Part shown: positions 1 through 4,749 of the stretch, in pieces | Layout: the number at the start of each line of letters is the position of its first letter | Numbering within the stretch: the stretch's first letter is position 1 | Origin: JADFOB01 sp964651325 | Lineage (GTDB): Bacteria; Planctomycetota; Phycisphaerae; UBA1845 | DNA length: 14,510 nt | Reading direction: 5' to 3' | NCBI GenBank assembly: GCA_964651325.1 | Contig: CAZYXP010000079.1 | Span: 1-14,510, forward strand | Made by a program: the position numbers and the translations under genes | Notes under the pieces: generated by a model | What the model was told of the DNA's origin: nothing | Databases searched by the model: none | Seen by the model: the letters and a program-made list of their open reading frames with translations, nothing else

Positions 1-4
1 CCGT

Positions 5-107
5 ACAGCGCAAAGTCGTCGCATACCCGGAGCGCAGGCATCTTGCCTGCATCATGATCGCGGGTCGTGCAGGCTGGAAGCCTGCGCTCCGAACGACCTT
101 GCGCTGT
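5..107. repeat. Nested 103-bp imperfect palindrome with paired inverted hairpins
   Basis: Outer arms at 5-19 and 93-107 are 15 bp and complementary except for one position, which becomes a G.U wobble in minus-strand RNA. Inner arms CGGAGCGCAGGC (28-39) and GCCTGCGCTCCG (80-91) are perfect 12-bp complements, and GCCTGCA (45-51) pairs with TGCAGGC (68-74). Each inner half can also fold alone as GCAGGC...GCCTGC with a 5-nt loop, so the core is two similar short palindromes in opposite orientation, like a paired REP/BIME unit. It begins 4 nt beyond the stop codon of the minus-strand operon and may protect or end that transcript. No U-run follows, so it is not a standard intrinsic terminator. No gene is seen in 1-111. 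Confidence 0.8.
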
Positions 108-111
108 GCTC

Positions 112-870
112 CTAATCGCGTTTCGGAATGGCGTTGATGGGGCCTTCCGCTCGTTCGAGGCGCTTGACCACTTCAAATTCGATGCGCTGATCACGCATTT
201 CACTGGCCCGCTCGTGGCGTTTTCGGAGCGTTTGCAACCGCTGTTCCAATTCCTGTATTTGCATTTCGCGCCGCCGGTGGCGCAGATCGACCCACTCCGT
301 GCAGGCCCGGGTCATTTCCTTTTCGATCTGCGCCCGCTGCTCCGGCTCGCGTGACTTGGCGTAGTGTCGTGCAAGGCGATTCAACTGGATGTCCAGCCGC
401 CGCTCGTGGATCATCAAGGCGCCGCGCTCGGGATCATGCTCGACCATCTCCATCATTTCGAGGATTTCACCGATGTGGCGGCGCATCCACGGCTTGAACG
501 CCCCATCACCGCGAGAAACGTGTTCCGCCAACTCGGGCAATTGCTCATGAACAAAATCCATCACGCGCTCTCTTTCCGCGGGTGTCATTCGACGCCATAG
601 CGCCGGCGGAGCGCCCATGGGATCGCGGCCTTGGGTGGCCGCGTTTCGGCGGTCGGGGCGTTGCATCCGATCTCGAGCACGTCGTTCGGGCCGCCGGTCT
701 CGCCGTTGCGCCAGATCGTTGTCTCGCTGTCGCACCCGAGTATCTGTCCCAAAGGCGGCACCAGTTGAAAGCCCCATCGCCAAACAGATCAGCACGAACG
801 AACGAAACCGAATCCGCCCCGTTCTTTCAACGGCCCGCGCGGTCCTACAAACTGTGTTTAATGCATTCAT
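112..870 (-). CDS. Secreted Arg/Glu-rich coiled-coil protein, last gene of ECF sigma operon
   Basis: A 252-residue protein of unrecognised family. The start is ATG at 870, preceded 8 nt upstream by AGGAGG; longer in-frame starts would run far into the preceding gene. A basic N-region (to about residue 23) and a hydrophobic stretch (25-41, ending AAFG) make a signal peptide. Residues 44-78 are extremely arginine-rich and probably disordered. Residues 95-240 are predicted helical, with MTPAERERVMDFVHEQLPEL and long E/R/Q heptad-like runs at 155-240. This resembles periplasmic helical sensors such as the CpxP/Spy/ZraP or CnrX type in layout, but no LTxxQ motif is visible, so that is only analogy. 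It follows the putative anti-sigma gene by 34 bp and is likely co-transcribed, suggesting a periplasmic sensor or effector of the same stress pathway. Confidence 0.8.
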   Translation of the reverse strand: MNALNTVCRTARAVERTGRIRFRSFVLICLAMGLSTGAAFGTDTRVRQRDNDLAQRRDRRPERRARDRMQRPDRRNAATQGRDPMGAPPALWRRMTPAERERVMDFVHEQLPELAEHVSRGDGAFKPWMRRHIGEILEMMEMVEHDPERGALMIHERRLDIQLNRLARHYAKSREPEQRAQIEKEMTRACTEWVDLRHRRREMQIQELEQRLQTLRKRHERASEMRDQRIEFEVVKRLERAEGPINAIPKRD

Positions 871-904
871 CTTAAAAACCTCCTGAGTCAAACCGCAGGT
901 CCTG

Positions 905-1492
905 TCACGACGACCAATCGTCATCGGTAGCAACGCGGTCCATTTCGAAAAGTAAATCATCGAGCAGGAAATCTGCAGCGTCGAACCCGCCCTGCTCGCT
1001 GAGTGAATACTCCAAATCGTCAAAGTCATCACCGAGCCGGGTCAGCGAAACCAGCAGCTCATCCTCTTGGTATTCCCCAAAGGGATCGCCCGGCAAGACC
1101 GTAACCGATCCACCAAGACCGTCGTGGCCCACCGGCCGGACGCCCACATAAATCCCGAGGCAAGCCGCCGCCGCCAGCCCCCACCCAACCATCAGTCGCC
1201 ACCGACCCCGCGCGGCCTTGGATCTTTCCTTGGCCGGGCTCGATTCAGATCGCTCGCGCAATGCCGCCAGCGTCTTCGCCTTGAGCCGTTCGGCGAGATC
1301 TCGCGGGACGTCATCCTCCAAATTCTGCTCGAGCCAGCCTTCCTGGATTTCGAGGCGCACGCGTTTCTTGATCGCCTCAGAACGGGGCAATGAAAAACCC
1401 GCCAGCGCCTCGTCCGATCGTCCGCCCAACCGCTCAGTCAACCATTGCTCGTCGCGCTCGATCTCGCGTCGTTGTTTTTCCCGATCGGTCAT
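905..1492 (-). CDS. Single-pass membrane protein, probable anti-sigma factor
   Basis: A 195-residue protein whose ATG (1492-1490) overlaps the TGA of the upstream sigma-factor gene in an ATGA junction, implying translational coupling. Residues 1-97 are charged and cytoplasmic, with two helical blocks (about 4-25 and 40-82). A single hydrophobic segment at about 100-117 (LMVGWGLAAAACLGIYVGV) follows a basic stretch, giving N-in topology. The outer C-terminus (118-195) is very acidic, with DDFDDLE and DFLLDDLLFEMD. There is no HxxxCxxC zinc anti-sigma motif, and the only cysteine is in the membrane. Position directly after an ECF sigma gene plus one membrane segment is the classic anti-sigma arrangement; the assignment rests on context rather than on a recognised domain. 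Confidence 0.85.
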   Translation of the reverse strand: MTDREKQRREIERDEQWLTERLGGRSDEALAGFSLPRSEAIKKRVRLEIQEGWLEQNLEDDVPRDLAERLKAKTLAALRERSESSPAKERSKAARGRWRLMVGWGLAAAACLGIYVGVRPVGHDGLGGSVTVLPGDPFGEYQEDELLVSLTRLGDDFDDLEYSLSEQGGFDAADFLLDDLLFEMDRVATDDDWSS

Positions 1493-2073
1493 GACTCACC
1501 GTCCATAATCCGCCGCAACTTGGCCAGGCCCCGGTGGGCCCGGGCGAGCGCGGTGCCCAGTGGCGTTTCCATACTCTCGGCGATCTCGGCGAAGCTGAGC
1601 TGGCTGTAGTGCCGAAGCATGATCACCTCCCGCTCTGCGGTGGGCAGTTGATCCAAGGCCCCCTGCAACCGCTCGACATCTTCGGCCACCTCGAGCCCGG
1701 CGTCTGGCCTCGGTACTCCCGCGCTCTTGCGACGGTCCTCCTCAATGCCGCTCCCGAGTTCGTCGCCGACGCCCGGAAGTTGCCCGATGTCCGGTCGTCT
1801 GGAAAACCGGCGGATGCGATCGCGGGCCAAGTTGGTCGCAATGCGAAAGATCCAAGCCTCAAAGCGACCATCGTGATCATAGCCCTCGATATGGCGGACT
1901 ACGCGTACGAACACGTCTTGCACGAGCTCCTCAGCGTCGTTTCGGTGGCCGGTCAGCCGGTAGAGGAATCCGTACAGGCGCGCGGAATACGCGTCCACCA
2001 TCCACTCAAAGGCCTCCGGCTCGCCTCGCTTGGCCCGAGCAAGCACATCCGCCAGTTCGTCTGTACGCGTCAT
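1489..2073 (-). CDS. RNA polymerase ECF-family sigma factor (sigma-70 group 4)
   Basis: About 194 residues. It directs core RNA polymerase to stress or envelope promoters. In the 197-residue numbering from the GTG at 2082, region 2 spans about 24-95, with NDAEELVQDVFVRVVRH and the promoter-melting helix FEAWIFRIATNLARDRIRR. A linker at 96-133 lacks conserved structure. Region 4 spans about 134-192, with LPTAEREVIMLRHYSQLSFAEIAE as the helix-turn-helix that reads the -35 element. There is no region 3, as expected for ECF factors. Start choice is open between ATG 2073 and in-frame GTG 2082; neither has a clear Shine-Dalgarno. It is the first gene of a three-gene minus-strand operon with a membrane anti-sigma candidate overlapping its stop. 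Confidence 0.95.
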   Translation of the reverse strand: MTRTDELADVLARAKRGEPEAFEWMVDAYSARLYGFLYRLTGHRNDAEELVQDVFVRVVRHIEGYDHDGRFEAWIFRIATNLARDRIRRFSRRPDIGQLPGVGDELGSGIEEDRRKSAGVPRPDAGLEVAEDVERLQGALDQLPTAEREVIMLRHYSQLSFAEIAESMETPLGTALARAHRGLAKLRRIMDGES

Positions 2074-2105
2074 CGTTCGCACACTAATGGATAACGCGGC
2101 CGGAC

Positions 2106-2130
2106 GGGAACGATTGCATTTGAAAACGTC
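2106..2130 (+). promoter_or_regulatory. Candidate ECF-type promoter
   Basis: GGGAAC (2106-2111) lies 15 nt upstream of CGTC (2127-2130), close to the GGAAC / about 16 nt / CGTC architecture of ECF sigma promoters. It lies between the divergent sigma and rpmB genes and points toward rpmB. No equivalent pair was found reading toward the sigma operon. Motif match only. Confidence 0.35.
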
Positions 2131-2158
2131 CGATAACCAAACTTTTCACAGGGCCTAC

Positions 2159-2186
2159 TTGTCAAGCCACCCCATGCGGCTAAACT
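2159..2186 (+). promoter_or_regulatory. Candidate sigma70-type promoter of rpmB
   Basis: TTGTCA (2159-2164), a 16-nt spacer and TAAACT (2181-2186) match 5/6 and 4/6 of the -35 and -10 consensus. Transcription would start near 2193, leaving a leader of about 49 nt before the rpmB ATG. That leader holds a short GC-only hairpin (GCCCG 2198-2202 / CGGGC 2207-2211) and a T6 run at 2225-2230. Confidence 0.45.
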
Positions 2187-2241
2187 ACTGGGTTCTTGCC
2201 CGTGGGCGGGCTTATGGGTTCGTGTTTTTTCGAGGTGGATT

Positions 2242-2508
2242 ATGTCTCGCATTTGCTATTTTACCGGAAAAAAGACTCGGGCCGGACGCTCGTATGCTCG
2301 CCGAGGCAAAGCCAAATACCTGGGTGGCGTCGGCATCAAGACTACGGGAATCACCAAGCGGCAGTTCAAAGCCAACATTCAGCGCGTCCGTGCGGTCGTC
2401 GATGGCAAAGTGTGCCGGATCAAGGTTTCCGCCAAGGCCATCCGCATGGGACTGGTCGTCAAGCCCCCAAAGCGTACCTGGACCCCCGACGAAGCCAAAT
2501 CCGAATAA
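2242..2508 (+). CDS. rpmB: 50S ribosomal protein L28
   Basis: An 88-residue basic protein of the large ribosomal subunit. It opens with SRICYFTGKKTRAG, the family's usual start (SRxCxxTGK). The middle, GIKTTGITKRQFKANIQRVR, matches the L28 core strand, and VCRIKVSAKAIRM corresponds to the conserved VSAKGMR segment. The length is close to typical bacterial L28 (about 60-90 residues), with a short proline/acid tail (PPKRTWTPDEAKSE). Only one cysteine pairs with no CxxC motif, so it is not the zinc-binding form. The ATG is preceded by GAGGTGG at 2232-2238, a good ribosome binding site. It stands alone, divergent from the sigma operon; L33, a frequent neighbour elsewhere, is absent here. Confidence 0.96.
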   Translation: MSRICYFTGKKTRAGRSYARRGKAKYLGGVGIKTTGITKRQFKANIQRVRAVVDGKVCRIKVSAKAIRMGLVVKPPKRTWTPDEAKSE

Positions 2509-2522
2509 CCGCTATGTGTACC

Positions 2523-2602
2523 TCAGCCGCCCTCGGCTGAAGCTCAGCCGCCCTCGGCTGGAGGGTTTGCCCATACACAGCGGAGGGCCGCTGTGCTACA
2601 TG
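2523..2602. repeat. Paired palindromic repeat, copy A (with one hairpin duplicated)
   Basis: Two tandem 21-bp units each contain CAGCCG-CCCT-CGGCTG (2524-2539 and 2545-2560). They are followed by CACAGCGG-AGGG-CCGCTGTG (2576-2595) and CTACATG. The same composite recurs at 4458-4517 with one left hairpin. Right and left hairpins are diverged inverted copies of one motif. It lies 14 bp after rpmB. The rest of the 2509-2751 intergenic stretch shows only a lone TATACT (2680-2685) ahead of the next operon. Confidence 0.85.
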
Positions 2603-2751
2603 CGCCCGTCAATGCAAGGTAGACGGAGCACCAACCCATCCCCCGATTTGCTGCTCGCCCGCTTCCAGCTGAATTCGGTTATACTCGCGGTTTCCCTACG
2701 CGGTGCCTCCCACGCGCGCCGAGCCACGGAACCGAATCGGAGTAGCAGTGC

Positions 2752-3075
2752 ATGATCGTCGTGAACACCGAAACCATCGCAGGATACGCCATCAAAGAAA
2801 CCAAAGGCTTGGTGCAGGGCAACACGATTCGCGCCAAGCATCTCGGGCGGGACATGGCCGCCGGAATCAAGAATCTCGTCGGCGGCGAATTGGTCGGCTA
2901 TACGGAGTTGCTGGTCGAAGCGCGGCGCCAGGCGATGGAGCGCATGCTCGCACAGGCCGAGCAACTCAGCGCCAACGCCGTTGTCAACGTGCGTTTTACG
3001 ACCAGCGCCATTACCCAGGGCGCGGCCGAGCTATACGCGTACGGAACGGCCGTGGTGGTTGAGCAGGCGGTCTGA
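2752..3075 (+). CDS. YbjQ family (DUF74/UPF0145) protein
   Basis: A 107-residue protein of the YbjQ family, whose members form small oligomers and are annotated as putative heavy-metal-binding; the physiological role is not established. Family signatures are present along its length: IVVNTETIAGYAIKE at the N-terminus, GLVQGNTIRAKHLGRD (19-34), NLVGGELVGYTELL (41-54), a helix EARRQAMERMLAQAEQLSANAV, then VNVRF and the terminal AYGTAVVV strand. The length matches the family norm of about 105-110, so it is complete and cytosolic. GGAG at 2739-2742 lies 9 nt before ATG 2752. It is the first gene of a tight three-gene operon; the next start is 2 nt after its stop. Confidence 0.93.
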   Translation: MIVVNTETIAGYAIKETKGLVQGNTIRAKHLGRDMAAGIKNLVGGELVGYTELLVEARRQAMERMLAQAEQLSANAVVNVRFTTSAITQGAAELYAYGTAVVVEQAV

Positions 3076-3077
3076 CC

Positions 3078-3560
3078 ATGATGTGGGTGTTGAACTTGAT
3101 CCAATTCGCCCTGCCGGTAGCGTTGATTCTTGTCGGCGTGTTTGCGGGCAAATGGACGGAACGGCGGCATTTTCGACGCTTGGCTGTTCGAGAATCGGCA
3201 TTGAAAGACATGCTGGTGACCGACACACGCTCGCTGCCGGCGGGCTGCACCGTGCGTAATAAATCGATGGTCGTGGGCGAGGTTGTGGTGGCGTCGGATT
3301 ACTTCAAGACGTTTGTGTCTAAGCTACGCAGAATCGTGGGCGGTGAGCTGCGTGCGTTTGAGACATTGATGGAGCGTGCCCGGCGAGAGGCCGCGGTCCG
3401 CATGCTCGAACAGGCGAAATCGCTCGGTGCCAACGGCGTGATCAACGTTCGGTTTGCCAGCAGCAACATCGGATCGATGCGCAAGAAAGGGCGGGCTGCC
3501 ATGGTTGAAATGTACGCCTATGGAACCGCGATTCAGATTGTTCCTTCCATCTCGAGCTAG
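3078..3560 (+). CDS. Membrane-anchored YbjQ family (DUF74) paralogue
   Basis: A 160-residue second YbjQ-like protein. Residues 3-24 (WVLNLIQFALPVALILVGVF) form a transmembrane anchor, followed by a basic stretch (KWTERRHFRR) that places the rest in the cytoplasm. The YbjQ domain runs from about 45 to 156, with IVGGELRAFETLMERARREA, GANGVINVRF and the closing MYAYGTAIQI strand. Compared with its upstream neighbour it has lost the GNTxRAxHxGRD segment, which is replaced by MVVGEVVVASDYFKTFVSKL. It begins 2 nt after the first YbjQ gene, so the pair is probably translated together and may form mixed oligomers tethered to the membrane. A second ATG immediately follows the first (3081), so the start is uncertain by one codon. 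Confidence 0.9.
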   Translation: MMWVLNLIQFALPVALILVGVFAGKWTERRHFRRLAVRESALKDMLVTDTRSLPAGCTVRNKSMVVGEVVVASDYFKTFVSKLRRIVGGELRAFETLMERARREAAVRMLEQAKSLGANGVINVRFASSNIGSMRKKGRAAMVEMYAYGTAIQIVPSISS

Positions 3561-3563
3561 AAC

Positions 3564-4448
3564 GTGAAACGCCGCAAACCGGATCGTCCGTCCAATCATT
3601 CCATTGACGCCGAACCCCACCTGCGGCCAACACCGTTCGCTGAAGATCCCTCGGAGTCGGCGGCCAAGAAGAAACTAGAGGCGGAGCGTCAATCCGGGGA
3701 TCCGGACGAGGAACGCGCCAAACACTCGGTGTTTGACGAGCCGTCCGTGCTGCCGAATCGGCAAGCCGTGGTCATCAACCGAAACTGGAGCTGCGGAAAC
3801 TGCGGGTACAACCTCCGAGGGTTAAGCACGGGACACCCATGCCCGGAATGTGGCCGGATAGAGCGATACGAGCCGCCGCGGGAAGGGGAGATCAGCTACG
3901 CCAAGTGGGTCGCTCAAAAGGCGGCAGGGCAATCGGCGTTTCACTCGCGGATCAAGATTCTGGGCATCGTGATCGCGGTGGGTATTCCGCTTTCACTGGT
4001 CAATTCGTTTGCGGCTGTAGAATTCACCGGCGCGCTGAGTTTCATCGTATTCGGGCCGTTTGTCAGCGAGGCGCTGCGCATCAGCCCGGTTTGGGTGCTG
4101 ATCGAGCGTTTTCCCCACCGGGTGTCGTCGAGCGAGCAATTGTGGCTGATCGGCATCGTGGTGGCCGTCCTGTTCGCGGTCGCGCAGAACATCATCTTTC
4201 TGTGCCTGTTTTTTACCGGTCCGCCCGTGGAACTGATTTTCTTCCGCTGGACCGTCGCCGTGGCGGCCCACGTGATTTGCGGGGCGCTGGCAATGAAGGG
4301 CGCCGTGGCAGCCTGGCAAACCGGGCGAGCGGAACAGCGCGCCCCGATCATGAACAAGGCCTATCCAGGGCTCGCGACGGCCATAGCGGTGCACGCGGTC
4401 GCCAATGCGTGCGCGTTTTTCACCGGGTATCTGGGGTACGGATTCTAG
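3564..4448 (+). CDS. Zinc-ribbon multi-pass membrane protein, PrsW-like
   Basis: A 294-residue protein starting at GTG 3564, 3 nt after the previous stop; the next methionine is far inside, so GTG is the best start. Residues 1-72 are hydrophilic and probably disordered. A zinc ribbon follows: C77-G-N-C80-GYNLRGL...C93-P-E-C96, a form common in Planctomycetota. From about 130 to the end there are five hydrophobic segments (about 130-152, 155-180, 194-218, 229-250, 268-288). GPFVSEALR (164-172), FAVAQNIIFL (204-213), the helix with H236 and AIAVHAVAN with H277 sit in the order of the PrsW (M82) membrane-protease motifs EExxK, FxxxE and the histidine helices. The first Glu is Ser and the FxxxE Glu is Gln (Q208), so proteolytic activity is doubtful. 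The family assignment is tentative; the zinc ribbon is firm. Confidence 0.85.
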   Translation: MKRRKPDRPSNHSIDAEPHLRPTPFAEDPSESAAKKKLEAERQSGDPDEERAKHSVFDEPSVLPNRQAVVINRNWSCGNCGYNLRGLSTGHPCPECGRIERYEPPREGEISYAKWVAQKAAGQSAFHSRIKILGIVIAVGIPLSLVNSFAAVEFTGALSFIVFGPFVSEALRISPVWVLIERFPHRVSSSEQLWLIGIVVAVLFAVAQNIIFLCLFFTGPPVELIFFRWTVAVAAHVICGALAMKGAVAAWQTGRAEQRAPIMNKAYPGLATAIAVHAVANACAFFTGYLGYGF

Positions 4449-4457
4449 CGCCCCGTG

Positions 4458-4517
4458 TAGCCCAGCCGCCGTCGGCTGGAGTATGTTCGGACACAGCGGA
4501 GGGCCGCTGTGCTACAT
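4458..4517. repeat. Paired palindromic repeat, copy B
   Basis: CAGCCG-CCGT-CGGCTG (4463-4478) and CACAGCGG-AGGG-CCGCTGTG (4492-4511) are separated by 13 nt and flanked by GTAGC on the left and GCTAC on the right. Together with copy A at 2523-2602 this defines a dispersed family. It sits 10 bp past the stop of the three-gene operon and may mark its 3' end, though no U-run follows. Confidence 0.85.
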
Positions 4518-4548
4518 GTTCGGGCACTTGGGTCTAGTGTGTCCGAAC
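4485..4548. repeat. 11-bp inverted repeat bracketing a hairpin
   Basis: GTTCGGACACA (4485-4495) and TGTGTCCGAAC (4538-4548) are perfect inverse complements enclosing the right hairpin of copy B. No flanking target duplication is evident. It may be part of a small mobile repeat or a larger RNA fold. Confidence 0.6.
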
Positions 4549-4553
4549 GGTCG

Positions 4554-4571
4554 CGCGGGCTGAAGCCCGCG
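4554..4571. repeat. Short palindrome CGCGGGC-TGAA-GCCCGCG
   Basis: A perfect 7-bp stem with a TGAA loop, distinct in sequence from the neighbouring repeat family. A palindrome of this kind is often dispersed in genomes of this type, but only one copy lies in the window. No U-run follows. Confidence 0.55.
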
Positions 4572-4647
4572 GCTCGGGGGGATTTTCTTCACGTCCGCGG
4601 CAGTCAGCATGTGCCGCAAACCCCTGTTTTCCCGATAAGTAACGTAC

Positions 4648-4662
4648 CTGATCGGCGATCAG
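4648..4662. promoter_or_regulatory. 15-bp perfect palindrome, possible operator
   Basis: CTGATCG-G-CGATCAG lies about 87 bp upstream of the ATG of the giant gene. It could bind a dimeric regulator; no -35/-10 pair could be assigned with confidence in 4572-4736, which otherwise shows nothing recognisable. Confidence 0.3.
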
Positions 4663-4749
4663 TGTGCCCTTGGGCTCGTGAAAGGCAAGGCATCCAAGGG
4701 GCGGGGTGCGCCCGGAGCCGGTCGGCCATCATACATGGAGGTTTGGGGT

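Noticed and set aside
5..107. Intrinsic terminator of the sigma operon
   Set aside because: The hairpin is strong but no U-run follows on the minus strand, so it is recorded as a repeat.
871..1032. N-terminal extension of the coiled-coil protein to 1032
   Set aside because: It would overlap the anti-sigma gene by more than 120 bp; ATG 870 has AGGAGG and a following signal peptide.
2160..2165. TTGACA on the minus strand as -35 of the sigma operon
   Set aside because: No acceptable -10 follows at 16-18 nt; it is the reverse reading of the rpmB -35 candidate.
2680..2685. TATACT as a -10 for the YbjQ operon
   Set aside because: It is a good hexamer about 65 bp upstream of the gene, but no -35 sits at 16-18 nt spacing and no TGn extension is present.
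3839..4537. 232-codon frame overlapping the zinc-ribbon membrane gene
   Set aside because: An alternative frame of a gene with clear membrane segments and cysteine motif; its own product is Arg/Gly-rich with no domain.
4678..4749. Upstream in-frame GTG start for the giant protein
   Set aside because: It has no ribosome binding site and would put 24 basic residues before the signal peptide; ATG 4750 has GGAGG at 8 nt.
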